From the NCBI GenBank assembly GCA_029263415.1, contig JAJCXN010000026.1, forward strand, positions 215,000 to 278,999: 64,000 bases of DNA. Direction: 5' to 3'. Source of the stretch: Acidobacteriota bacterium (lineage in GTDB: Bacteria; Acidobacteriota; Thermoanaerobaculia; Multivoradales; Multivoraceae). Shown one piece after another: positions 10,401-18,845 of the stretch. The translations under genes were made by a program, and so were the position numbers. The notes beneath the pieces were generated by a model, which worked only from the letters and a program-made list of their open reading frames with translations, ran no database searches and was not told the DNA's origin. Each line of letters opens with the position of its first letter. The stretch's first letter is position 1.

Positions 10401-10603
10401 TCTCGCCAATGGTCGCTCCGTTCTTCTTGCCGGAGGTTTTCGGCCGACCTGAAGGGCGCGCTGCCTACTGGGCCCCCATCGGGTTGGTACTGGTCGGCGG
10501 TTTGGCAGCTTCCACGATTCTCACCCTGTTGGTTATTCCAACGTTCTACACCCTGATTGACGATCTGTCGCGAATAGCCCGTCGGGTCGCTCGCGCCGTC
10601 TAA
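7469..10603 (+). CDS. RND family efflux transporter, inner-membrane permease (first copy)
   Basis: 1044 residues from ATG 7469, which has GGAGAGGAA 8 nt upstream; an upstream in-frame ATG at 7379 lacks this. Topology fits AcrB-type pumps: TM1 at about 25-42, a large periplasmic loop, TM2-6 at about 350-540 including GMLLDNSIVVIES (the single Asp of the proton relay), a second periplasmic loop, then TM8-12 with GIVVNNAIVLVDHINRLRR. It exports substrates by proton antiport together with a periplasmic adaptor. The DN pair in TM4 resembles hydrophobe/amphiphile-type pumps rather than CzcA-type metal pumps, so the substrate is open. The adaptor and a second permease follow directly. No outer-membrane factor is encoded nearby. 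Confidence 0.93.
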   Translation: MKGTDDAQQPPATNALIRFSVNRRVTMAMCVLGLLVLGWLSLTRLPLEFMPEFASANVSVSVPYPSSSPAETERLIVQPLEDMLGTLNGLEQLRSTAGAGSANINLSFVEGTDMDLAVVDVRDRIDRARDRLPDDVERVDIRRFQSSDIPILRSSLTSQSARDDLYEFVEEIMQPRLERLEGVAQVNVRGIRTRELQINLLPTRLEAARLDQRQLASALRDNNINVSAGYLEEGSQRFLVRTLGEFESLDQIRNLPIRADGLKLGDVAEVSYDFPKQSQYNFLNGSESVSISINKTSTANLLKVVESVKQEYLALAAMPEIAELSIRHFHDASVDVTEGLTELSRAGLLGGGLAVVFVFLFIRKFRTTLLVAIAVPLSLVTTFVIIFLARQADLTNMTLNVMSLMGLMLAIGMLLDNSIVVIESIYRHRQDLGKPARQAALEGASEVAMPIIASTATTMCVFLPLVLSGGGGQMRFMGQIGITVCIVMLASLLVSLTVVPLVASILLTSETRTKPKFLMAMIEAYGWVVRLTLRHRPVFFAAIVLLLWGSWNLYNGIERTFEPPAEGRQITLFVDAPGRVSSAEREAVYDEVYGLLDERRDEWDIADIAHDYRTDGGRSRRGGNRFELYLTPEEEAKSPVSDVRDAIRKALPVRAGINFKIAQATGHGPGRGSSGINVELVGDNLDTLELLSTGVVEQLSAVPFLRDVDTSLESGADEIVVTPNRERSLQAGLSSQGLAQSISSALSSRNLSYFKSQDREIGIVMQYREEDRESLRQLRNMPVFATESALPIAAFADFEVQAGAKTIERENRQAKIEFTANTVGDVPSFMAMGMMTRTLGGVGLPEGYEWRFGRSFRDGMQDDASMNIALIMAVVLIFMIMSALFENVMQPLTILLAIPFAFTGVGVIMKLAGQPRSTTATMGLLILAGIVVNNAIVLVDHINRLRREGLSREEAVVLGGQHRLRPILLTAMTTILGLSPMVAPFFLPEVFGRPEGRAAYWAPIGLVLVGGLAASTILTLLVIPTFYTLIDDLSRIARRVARAV

Positions 10604-10609
10604 GTCCAG

Positions 10610-10630
10610 TGCATCCGACCTTCGGGTGCA
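10610..10630 (+). other. Short hairpin between permease and adaptor genes
   Basis: TGCATCCGA (10610-10618) pairs with TCGGGTGCA (10622-10630) over 9 bp with one G-U pair and a CCT loop. It has no U-run, so it is a possible processing or attenuation element rather than a classical terminator. Confidence 0.4.
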
Positions 10631-10645
10631 ATCGAGGTTTTCTCC

Positions 10646-12280
10646 ATGTTTGTTTCTGATGGAGGCGGGTCGATCTACGGCCAGCCATCACGCCGGAGCT
10701 CCGGCGCAGCGTTCGCCGTGTGTCTATTCCTATTGGTACCGACCTTCCTAGTCGCTGGTTGTGGAGGCGATGACACCGAATCCACTGAACAGGCCGGTGG
10801 AGGTCGCGGAGGTTCAGCGGGCGGTCGAGGCGGCTCATCTGGTGGCGGACGAGGCGGCGGCATGGGAGGCTTCGGTGGAGGGGATCCAGCTCAGGCCACT
10901 GCGATTCCAGTGCGGGTTACCCAGGTCGAACGGCGTCGCATCTCTGATTTTCTGCAGACCACCGGGGCACTTGAGGCTGAGAACGAGGTCGACATCGTCG
11001 CTCGGACCGCTGGGCCGATCACCGAATTGCTGACCGAGGAGGGGCGCTACGTCGCCAGTGGAGACGTTCTAGCGCGGATTGATGATCGGGAGTTGAGTGC
11101 GGATCTGGAACTGGCACGGGTCACGTTGAACGAGACCAAGGCCGCCTTCGACCGGGCCCAGCGAAACTTCTCAGAAGAGATCATCAGCGCTGAGGCCTTC
11201 GAAGTCACCAAGGCCCGCTACGAGAGTGCGAAGGCGCAAGTGCATAGTCGCGAAATCCAACTGAGCTACACCGAGATTCGCGCGCCTTTCGCAGGCCGGG
11301 TGATCGAGCGTGTAATCAAGCAGGGTGAGTTCGTCTCCAACGGAACTCGCATGTTCCGCATTTCTGATTTCGAGCCGCTACTGTGTCCGGTGTTTCTCCC
11401 GGAGAAGGACCTGGTCAAGGTCAGTCGGAAGCAATCGGCATTGGTGTCCGTGGAGGCCTTTGCGGGCGAGACGTTCAAGGCGTCTGTGCTGCGCATCAAT
11501 CCGGTGATCGATCAGACCAATGGCACCTTCAAAGTCACGCTTCAGGTGAGCGGCCAGAACAAGTTGCGGCCCGGCATGTTCGGCTCGGTCTTCTTGGAGG
11601 TCGATGCTCATGAGGACGCTCTGGTGGTTCCCAAACGCGCGCTGGTTCTTGAGGGCGTGGGTGACACCGTTTATGTCATCGATGGGGGGATCGCAGCTCG
11701 GCGTGAGGTCACCCTTGGATTCGAAGAGGCCGCGCATGTTGAGGTCCTCTCAGGCTTAAGCGGCGATGAACAAGTCATTGTGCTGGGGCAGGATTCGCTG
11801 ACCGACGGTACGCCGGTCTACGTGCTCGAACAGGAGTCGACTGGACCGGAAGGATCGACGGTTACGCGGGTCGAGCAGCCGGCACCGTCTTCACCGTCCA
11901 TGCCGCCCGGCGCTCGCGGTGGAAGACCGGGTCCTGGACAACCAAGCGCTGAAGAAGGGCGGGGGGACCCAGGCACGCCAGCTACCACGCCAGCAGCTAA
12001 CTCAGAGGCAGCGCCCGCCGAGGGAACAGGAGGCCGGGGTGGTCAAGCGCCCGAGGCCGGCAACCGCGGTGGCGGCCCTCGTGGACGAGGAGGCCCTACG
12101 CCCGACCTCAGCGATCCCGAGGTCGTGAAACGGATACGAGAGCGGATGAAATCGTTCGGCCTGAGCGACGAGCAAATTGATCAACGGATTGAGCAGATGA
12201 AGAATGGAGAACGACCGCCGCGCCCGGATGGTGGACGCCCTTCGGGAGGCGCCGGCACTAGCGGGGCACGATTCGAGTGA
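10646..12280 (+). CDS. RND pump periplasmic adaptor (membrane fusion protein), lipoprotein
   Basis: 544 residues. A lipobox LVAGC places the lipidated Cys at residue 39, followed by a striking Gly/Arg-rich linker (residues about 50-75). Residues about 90-370 are the HlyD/AcrA adaptor: a lipoyl half-motif (VDIVARTAGPITELLTEEG), a short helical hairpin, a second half (IRAPFAGRVIERVIKQGEFV), then beta-barrel and membrane-proximal domains (LRPGMFGSVFLEV). Residues about 385-544 form an unusual Gly/Pro/Arg-rich low-complexity tail with a small helix near 490-515. It links a permease to an outer-membrane channel. It sits between two permease genes and its stop overlaps the next start (GTGA), so it probably serves both. 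GAGG lies about 8 nt before the ATG. Confidence 0.92.
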   Translation: MFVSDGGGSIYGQPSRRSSGAAFAVCLFLLVPTFLVAGCGGDDTESTEQAGGGRGGSAGGRGGSSGGGRGGGMGGFGGGDPAQATAIPVRVTQVERRRISDFLQTTGALEAENEVDIVARTAGPITELLTEEGRYVASGDVLARIDDRELSADLELARVTLNETKAAFDRAQRNFSEEIISAEAFEVTKARYESAKAQVHSREIQLSYTEIRAPFAGRVIERVIKQGEFVSNGTRMFRISDFEPLLCPVFLPEKDLVKVSRKQSALVSVEAFAGETFKASVLRINPVIDQTNGTFKVTLQVSGQNKLRPGMFGSVFLEVDAHEDALVVPKRALVLEGVGDTVYVIDGGIAARREVTLGFEEAAHVEVLSGLSGDEQVIVLGQDSLTDGTPVYVLEQESTGPEGSTVTRVEQPAPSSPSMPPGARGGRPGPGQPSAEEGRGDPGTPATTPAANSEAAPAEGTGGRGGQAPEAGNRGGGPRGRGGPTPDLSDPEVVKRIRERMKSFGLSDEQIDQRIEQMKNGERPPRPDGGRPSGGAGTSGARFE

Positions 12281-15200
12281 GCCTCGTCCATTTCTCAACG
12301 CGAAGACCGGTATCGGTGTTCATCTTCGCGGTCGCAGCAGTGGTGTTCGGTTGGGTGGCGTTTGATCGACTCGCGGTCGACCTGCTGCCGGACATCACCT
12401 ACCCGTCGGTCACCGTCCGTACCGAGCTCGAGGGCGCAGCGCCGACCGAGATCGAGAACCTGCTGACCAAGCCGATCGAGAACGCGGTCGGGGTGGTCAA
12501 CAGCGTTGTGCGGGTGGTCTCCTCATCTCGCGCAGACATTAGCGAGGTTACCCTGGAGTTCGCCTGGGGCACCAACATGGACTTCGCGTCCTTGGATGTG
12601 CGAGAGCGGCTGGATGTAGTGCGACTGCCTCTGGACGCCGAGCAGCCGATCTTGCTGCGCTACGATCCATCGCTTGACCCAGTCATGCGTATCGGCTTGG
12701 TTGGAGCGGATGATCTCATTCGGCTACGGCTGATCGCTGAAGAAGAGGTCAAGCGATCGCTCGAGCGTGTTGAGGGCGTGGCAGCTGCGGTGGTGAGCGG
12801 TGGCCTCGAAGAAGAGATTCAAATCGAGATCGACGAGCGCAGGCTGGTTGCTCTCGGGCTGAGCATCAACACGGTGCTGCAACGCCTCGCTCAGGAAAAC
12901 ATCAACATCACCGGCGGCCGCCTGCTGGACGGTGAGACGGAGTACCTCGTTCGGACCATCAACGAGGTGTTGCGCCCTGAGGACCTTCGCAATATCGTCA
13001 TCAGTAGCTCGCAAGGTGCGGTGACGCGGCTCTCTGAAGTGGCACGGGTGTTCAAGGGATCCAAGGAGCGAGAGATCATCACTCGCATCAACGGTCTCGA
13101 GTCGGTCGAGATAGCTGTGTACAAGGAAGGCGGTACCAATACCGTTGGTGTTGTCGACGCAGTCAACGAGCGTCTGGAAGGGCTGTCTGAGCGTCTGGAG
13201 AGGCTCGATAGCGGACTTGAGTTGTTGCCCATGAGCGATCAGGCTCGCTATATTCGCGAGTCGGTGCGGGCGGTCCTGAGCACCGCAATGATGGGCGGCT
13301 TGCTCGCAGTCTTCATTCTCTATGTGTTCCTGCGAAGCGTTCGCAACACTCTCATCATCGGCGTCTCTATTCCGATCTCGGTGATGGCTACGTTCTTCCT
13401 GATGTACGCCGCCGATATCTCGTTGAACATTATGTCCCTCGGCGGCCTCACTCTCGGGATCGGCCTGTTGGTTGACAACTCGATTGTTGTTCTTGAGGCG
13501 ATCCAGAGGCGCTTGGACCAGGGAATGGGACTGAGCGAAGCGGCGCGCGCGGGCGCCTCCGAGGTCTCGCGGGCGGTGGCTGCTAGTACCTTGACGACCA
13601 TCTGCGTCTTTGTGCCGATCGTCTTCGTTGAGGGCATTGCCGGGCAGTTGTTTGGCGATCAGGCCTTGACCGTGACCTTTTCGCTGTTGGTCTCATTGGT
13701 GGTCGCGCTCACTGTGATCCCAATGCTCGCTTCGCGTGACTTTGGAGCCTGGGTCGCAAAGGAAGACGGCGGTCGGGTCGAGGAGACCCTGGCAGGTCGC
13801 AGCTTGATCGGACTCGTAGCCTTCATCATTCGCCTCCCGGTCGTGCTGTTTCGCCAGGTCGGACGCCTCCTGTCGGGGTTGGTGAGTCCAGTGCTGGGGC
13901 TCTTCGATACGGGCCTTGGCGCAGTCAACTCTCTGTATGGCAGGGTTCTGCGTCGAGTGCTCAAGCAGCCACTGCTGCTGCTCGCAGTGACTCTGATTGC
14001 CCTGGTTTTGACCGGCGGGCTGGCCAGGAATCTTGGTACCGAGTTGGTTCCCGAACTGTCGCAGGGTGAGTTCTTTGTTGATGCTGAACTTGAGCCGGGA
14101 GTGAGGCTCGAGGTGACCGATCGCCGCTTGAAGTCGATCGAACGGACCGCCGCAGGACTGGTTGGTGTTGACATGGTCTACTCGATTGTCGGGGCGTCGA
14201 ACGAGCAGGGCGGCGCCGCTGGTGAGCGGCGAGAGAACATCGGCCAGATCAGTGTCGACCTCGAACCAGGACTAGGCCGCCCTGAGGAAGAGCGAGTGAT
14301 GGGGGAGCTGCGCGACGAGATCGATCGGATCAACGAGGGGTTCGGACATCAGAGCGCAGAACCTGCGAACCTCGATCGGGCGCAAGGGCAGCTCAAGTAT
14401 CGTTTTGGTCGGCCCTCGTACTTTTCGTTTAGAACCCCGGTCGAGGTGGAAATTCGTGGCTACAACCTCGAGCTGCTGACACGCCTTTCTGAGGAGGCTG
14501 CACGCCGGATGGGGGAGATCCCCGGCTTGGTCGACATTCGCTCGTCCGCAGACGGGGGCAACCCGGAACTCCAAATCTTCTTTGATCGAGAACGCTTGAC
14601 GACCCTCGGATTGACCATCGGCGGGCTGGGAGCATTGCTTCGCTCGAAGATTCAGGGCGATATTGCGACCGATATTCAGCGCCAGGACAGGACGATCGAC
14701 ATTCGTCTGCGGGCTGACGAAGAGTTTCGCAACAGCGTGAAGGATCTAGAGAACCTGAACGTTGGGAGCGGGCGCATTTCGGTACCGTTGAATTCGGTGG
14801 CTGATGTAGTTATCGCGAACGGGCCAGCCGAGATTCGCCGCTCCGACGGAAGCCGAGTCGCCACTCTCACCGCGAACGTTGTGGATGCTGACCTCGGTAC
14901 GGTAGCGACTGCGATTGAGCAAGCGCTCGGCGGCATGCAGTTTCCACCTGGTTTCGACTGGTCTCTGCGCGGCCAGCAGCAAGAGATGGAAACCTCATTC
15001 AGTAGCTTGCAACTGGCAATGGGACTTGCCATCTTCATGGTGTATCTGGTGATGGCCTCTCAGTTCGAGTCGTTACTGCATCCGCTGGTAATTCTGTTCA
15101 GCGTGCCGTTCTCGGTGATCGGCGCCATCCTCATCCTGGCGTTGACCAGCACTCCGATCAGTATCGTGGTGTTGATCGGTGGTGTCTTGCTCGCCGGCAT

Positions 15201-15492
15201 CGTAGTTAACAACGCGATCATCCTGGTGGACTACACCAACCAGCTCCGCCGCGACAAAGGGATGGCGAAGATTGAGGCCCTTGTTCAAGCCGGTACCACA
15301 AGGCTGCGACCAATCCTCATGACCACGGCGACCACTGTGCTGGGGTTGTGGCCGATGGCGATGGGGTTTGGCGAGGGTAGCGAGCTGCGTGCTCCGATGG
15401 CCTTGACTGTGATTGGCGGGCTACTCACCTCCACCGCACTGACTCTGTTGCTAATCCCGGCCGTGTACTCGCTACTTGACCGAAGTGATTGA
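12277..15492 (+). CDS. RND family efflux transporter, inner-membrane permease (second copy)
   Basis: 1071 residues with a GTG start overlapping the adaptor stop. The AcrB-like architecture is complete: TM1 at about 10-30, TM4 with GLLVDNSIVVLEAI, periplasmic porter domains on both sides, and GIVVNNAIILVDYTNQLRR near the end. Between the halves lies an extra amphipathic stretch (about residues 490-560). It differs clearly from the first permease, so this is not a recent tandem duplication. Family knowledge: MdtB/MdtC form heteromeric trimers with one adaptor MdtA; two permeases with a single adaptor in one operon is compatible with that arrangement here. The substrate is unknown. Confidence 0.92.
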   Translation: MSLVHFSTRRPVSVFIFAVAAVVFGWVAFDRLAVDLLPDITYPSVTVRTELEGAAPTEIENLLTKPIENAVGVVNSVVRVVSSSRADISEVTLEFAWGTNMDFASLDVRERLDVVRLPLDAEQPILLRYDPSLDPVMRIGLVGADDLIRLRLIAEEEVKRSLERVEGVAAAVVSGGLEEEIQIEIDERRLVALGLSINTVLQRLAQENINITGGRLLDGETEYLVRTINEVLRPEDLRNIVISSSQGAVTRLSEVARVFKGSKEREIITRINGLESVEIAVYKEGGTNTVGVVDAVNERLEGLSERLERLDSGLELLPMSDQARYIRESVRAVLSTAMMGGLLAVFILYVFLRSVRNTLIIGVSIPISVMATFFLMYAADISLNIMSLGGLTLGIGLLVDNSIVVLEAIQRRLDQGMGLSEAARAGASEVSRAVAASTLTTICVFVPIVFVEGIAGQLFGDQALTVTFSLLVSLVVALTVIPMLASRDFGAWVAKEDGGRVEETLAGRSLIGLVAFIIRLPVVLFRQVGRLLSGLVSPVLGLFDTGLGAVNSLYGRVLRRVLKQPLLLLAVTLIALVLTGGLARNLGTELVPELSQGEFFVDAELEPGVRLEVTDRRLKSIERTAAGLVGVDMVYSIVGASNEQGGAAGERRENIGQISVDLEPGLGRPEEERVMGELRDEIDRINEGFGHQSAEPANLDRAQGQLKYRFGRPSYFSFRTPVEVEIRGYNLELLTRLSEEAARRMGEIPGLVDIRSSADGGNPELQIFFDRERLTTLGLTIGGLGALLRSKIQGDIATDIQRQDRTIDIRLRADEEFRNSVKDLENLNVGSGRISVPLNSVADVVIANGPAEIRRSDGSRVATLTANVVDADLGTVATAIEQALGGMQFPPGFDWSLRGQQQEMETSFSSLQLAMGLAIFMVYLVMASQFESLLHPLVILFSVPFSVIGAILILALTSTPISIVVLIGGVLLAGIVVNNAIILVDYTNQLRRDKGMAKIEALVQAGTTRLRPILMTTATTVLGLWPMAMGFGEGSELRAPMALTVIGGLLTSTALTLLLIPAVYSLLDRSD

Positions 15493-15618
15493 TCCTTCAG
15501 CCACTTAGCAGCTTTCCCGCCGGCGAGGGTTGGGTTAGTATGGCTGATCGACCCGCGCCACGATCACGAATGATAGATCGTGTCTATCCCGCGCCACCGT
15601 GAAGAAGTAAGGGCTTCC

Positions 15619-17427
15619 ATGGCCACTGACGTTGACGACACAACTGAGCCCACAGACGCGAGCAGCCGAGAGATTCGGTATCGCGACTTGCTGCTCCAAG
15701 CTGGCGACGAGATCCGCGAACTACGGGCGCGCCTGTCGGAATTGGAAGACGCTGCCGACACCTCGGGCACCGGTGCCAATAATGCCCTTGAAGGGGTGCT
15801 TGAGGACTCGCGGTCGCAGCTCAGCGAGGCGCAGTCTCGTATCCTCCAGCTCGAAGACAAGTGTTCGGATCTCGAAGACACCATCGCGAGGCAGCCGAGC
15901 GGTGCGGGTTCAGTGCAATCGAGTGAGGACTTCGAAGAGCTTGAGGGTCTCGAGAGCACCATTCGGCTGCAACGAGAGACCATCGTCGAACTCAGACAAC
16001 GAGCTAGTTCAGCCACGCCCGAGGCGGACGCGGACGCTCACGAAGAGGCGCTCGCGAAATTGCGCGAGGAACTCAAGGAATCCGAGGCGATCCGAGAGCG
16101 TCAGAGCAAGACACTGAATACCTTCGACACGGTTCGGCTTGCGCTCGAATCGGACCTAGAAGAGTTCAAAGCGCAGCGTCAAGCAGACCGCACCGAAATC
16201 GAGACGGGCAAGCGCCAGATCGAAACCGCGGCAGAAGAGTTCGAAGAGGTGGAGTTGAGACTCGACCAGGCCAGATCCGAGATCAGCGAACTCGAAAGCG
16301 CGTTGAGCGAACGCGCCTCCAACCAGGCTACTCTGGAGAAGGAAGCAGAGGGACTTCGTGACCAGGCAGGCCTCGTCGACGAGTTCAAGGATCGACTCAA
16401 CGATGCAGAGGAAGGGCTTCGGACCAAGGCGCTCAACAGCGAACGCATGGAACTCAAGATCGAGGGCCTCCAAGCGCAGCTAGAAGAACTCAGGAGTCGT
16501 GCCACCCGGATGGAGAAGGAGCGCGACATCGCTGACCACGCCTTGGACGAGCTAAAGGGCAAGATCGAAGCGATCAGTCAGTTGGAAAGCGATGCCGCGG
16601 CCGCTCAATCGTTGCTGAGTGAGAATGAGAAAACTCAAGCGGAACTGGAAGGGAACCTCCAGTCTGCGGTCAAGCGAGTCGAGGAATTGGCGGCTGAGGC
16701 GGCGAAGGTCAAGGGCGACATGGATGAAGTCGTGGAACGTGAGAGTCTGGCGCAGCAAGCGCTGTCAGAGAGCGAGTCGGTCGCAGAGACTCTTCGTGCG
16801 GAAGCTGGAACGTCGAAGGCGCGGGCTGCGGAGTTGGAGGCACAGATCACTGAACTGCAAGAGCGCACGTCGAGCGCAGACCGAGACCTCGAAGAGCGTG
16901 AAGACCAGTGGAACAAGGAACGCACCGAGTTGCAAGCGAAGGTCGCCGGCGCAGAGGAAAGTGGTGTGCAGGCTGATCAGCAGCGAGTGGAACTTGAAGC
17001 CCGGCAAGAGGAGATCAAGAAGACTAGCGAAGAGCTTGCCGACCAACTGAGTGCTCGAGATGAGGCCTGTGGCCAGCTCGAAGAGCTAGTCAGGCTCGCC
17101 GAAAAGGAGCGACTCGGCGTGGTGGCTGAACTAGAGGCCAAAGAGGCCGCCTGCGCCGATCTCGAACAGCGTTTGGAAGCTACCCAGGCAGCGCTCAACG
17201 ATGCCGAGAAAGTTGCGCTACCCCGCGACCCTCCTGCCGGCGGAGGTGCGCCTTTAACGGCGAAAGCGGAGTCGAGTCGAGGAGCAACCAACGGAAGTGG
17301 CGCCGTTGGCTCGAATGGTGCGGCTGCAGCTCGCGAAGAGCGACCGCGGTCGGTGCCGACGGACGCGGCTCGCGAGGGCGATGCTCTGCTCGAAGACCTA
17401 CGGCTCGATCTGACCGAAGAGGCCTAG
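15619..17427 (+). CDS. Long coiled-coil protein of unknown function
   Basis: 602 residues from ATG 15619 (TAAGGG just upstream); a GTG at 15580 is an alternative that adds 13 residues. Nearly the whole protein, residues about 15-550, is a highly charged Glu/Lys/Arg/Leu/Ala heptad region, for example LEDSRSQLSEAQSRILQLED and EELEGLESTIRLQRETIVEL. The last 60 residues are Gly/Ala/Ser-rich and then acidic. There is no signal peptide, no membrane helix and no SMC ATPase motif (neither Walker A nor signature). It may be cytoskeletal, structural or a chromosome/polar-organising protein; I cannot assign a function. It is monocistronic and converges on the sucA-sucB-lpdA operon with only 24 bp between stops. 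Confidence 0.85.
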   Translation: MATDVDDTTEPTDASSREIRYRDLLLQAGDEIRELRARLSELEDAADTSGTGANNALEGVLEDSRSQLSEAQSRILQLEDKCSDLEDTIARQPSGAGSVQSSEDFEELEGLESTIRLQRETIVELRQRASSATPEADADAHEEALAKLREELKESEAIRERQSKTLNTFDTVRLALESDLEEFKAQRQADRTEIETGKRQIETAAEEFEEVELRLDQARSEISELESALSERASNQATLEKEAEGLRDQAGLVDEFKDRLNDAEEGLRTKALNSERMELKIEGLQAQLEELRSRATRMEKERDIADHALDELKGKIEAISQLESDAAAAQSLLSENEKTQAELEGNLQSAVKRVEELAAEAAKVKGDMDEVVERESLAQQALSESESVAETLRAEAGTSKARAAELEAQITELQERTSSADRDLEEREDQWNKERTELQAKVAGAEESGVQADQQRVELEARQEEIKKTSEELADQLSARDEACGQLEELVRLAEKERLGVVAELEAKEAACADLEQRLEATQAALNDAEKVALPRDPPAGGGAPLTAKAESSRGATNGSGAVGSNGAAAAREERPRSVPTDAAREGDALLEDLRLDLTEEA

Positions 17428-17451
17428 CGCCGCTAGGAGTGGCTAGGGCCG

Positions 17452-18828
17452 CTAGAAGTGCAGTGCTCGTCCGTCGACGGCGAGCGCGGCCTCTTTGACT
17501 GCTTCGGCTAGTGTCGGGTGCGAGTGCGATGTGCGTGCAAGGTCCTCTGCGGTAGCGCCGAATTCCATTGCCGCGACCGCCTCTGCGATGAGATCGCCGG
17601 CGTGGGCGCCGAGAATGTGCACGCCTAGAATTCGATCGGTGGTCTTGTCAGCAAGGATTTTGACGTAGCCCTCTACGCTGTTGATCGCTCGAGCGCGACC
17701 ATTGCCGCGGAAGGGGAACTTGCCCACGTTGTAGGCAATGCCAGCCTCGTCCAACTGTTCTTGAGTGCTGCCTACACTCGCGATTTCAGGGTTGGTGTAG
17801 ACCACTCCGGGGATAGCGCCGTAGTTGACATGGCCGTAGCCGGTAACGATCCTCTCGACGCACGCCACCCCCTCTTCTTCGGCCTTATGGGCGAGCTGGG
17901 GTCCCCCGATGACGTCACCGATGGCGAACACCCCGGTCGCTGCCGTACCGTAGTTCTCATCGACGATAATGAAGCCGCGCTTGTCGATTTGTACGCCCAG
18001 CTCTTCGAGTCCGAGGTCCTTCGATACCGGCACCCTGCCGACCGCAAGCAATACGGCGTCGCAGGTGATCGGATCATGCCCTTCGGATTCGACGACGCAG
18101 CCGCGACCCTTCTTGCGTGCTGCGGTGACTCTCCGACCAAGCTGGAAGTCGAGGCCTTGCTTCTTGAAGATCTTTTGCGCCGCCAAAGCAGTCTCCTGAT
18201 CCATCCCAGGAAGAATGCGGTCGAGGTACTCCAAAACTGTTACCTTCGAGCCGAGTCTGCTCCAGACGGAACCCATCTCGAGCCCGATGAAGCCTGCACC
18301 AATCACCACCAAGTGTTTGGGGACTGTCTTGAACTCAAGTGCTTCAGTCGAAGTGACGATGTTCTTGCCGTCGATCTCGACACCTGGTAGATCAGCAGAG
18401 CGCGTCCCGGTGGCGACGATAATGTGTTTGGCGGTGAGTGTCTCGCCGCTATCGAGGACAACGGTTCCCTTGCTGCCGAGTCTCCCGCGTGTATTGAACC
18501 CGGTGATTTTGTTCTTCTTGAGCAGAGCAGCGATTCCGCCAGTGAGCGCTTTGACCACGCCCTCTTTTCGCTTCATCATGGTGGCTAGGTCGAGCGAGAC
18601 TGGGCCAACCGTGACACCGTGTGCCTTGAGGTGCTTGCTCGCGGCCTCGAACTTCTCGCTGGACTCAAGCAGTGCCTTGCTGGGGATGCAGCCCACTCGC
18701 AAACAGGTGCCTCCAAAGACAGGGTTCTCGTCCACACAGGCGACGGAAAGGCCAAGTTGAGCACCACGGATGGCTGCCACGTAGCCGCCAGGGCCGCCAC
18801 CAAGCACGACTAGATCGAACTGACTCAT
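17452..18828 (-). CDS. lpdA: Dihydrolipoyl dehydrogenase (E3)
   Basis: 458 residues. The FAD-binding motif GGGPGGYVAA lies near residue 10, the redox-active disulfide is in GGTCLRVGCIPSK (Cys pair spaced by four), the NAD-binding region is VVIGAGFIGLEMGSVWSRLG, the second FAD site is VFAIGDVIGGPQLAHKAEEE, and the C-terminal His-Glu catalytic pair sits in HSHPTLAEAVKEA. It reoxidises the dihydrolipoyl arm of the E2 component and makes NADH. It is the last gene of the sucA-sucB-lpdA operon, 17 bp after sucB, so it is the dedicated E3 of 2-oxoglutarate dehydrogenase, though it may also serve pyruvate dehydrogenase. Length and motifs are normal. Confidence 0.96.
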   Translation of the reverse strand: MSQFDLVVLGGGPGGYVAAIRGAQLGLSVACVDENPVFGGTCLRVGCIPSKALLESSEKFEAASKHLKAHGVTVGPVSLDLATMMKRKEGVVKALTGGIAALLKKNKITGFNTRGRLGSKGTVVLDSGETLTAKHIIVATGTRSADLPGVEIDGKNIVTSTEALEFKTVPKHLVVIGAGFIGLEMGSVWSRLGSKVTVLEYLDRILPGMDQETALAAQKIFKKQGLDFQLGRRVTAARKKGRGCVVESEGHDPITCDAVLLAVGRVPVSKDLGLEELGVQIDKRGFIIVDENYGTAATGVFAIGDVIGGPQLAHKAEEEGVACVERIVTGYGHVNYGAIPGVVYTNPEIASVGSTQEQLDEAGIAYNVGKFPFRGNGRARAINSVEGYVKILADKTTDRILGVHILGAHAGDLIAEAVAAMEFGATAEDLARTSHSHPTLAEAVKEAALAVDGRALHF

Positions 18829-18845
18829 AGCTGGTAATTCCTGTC

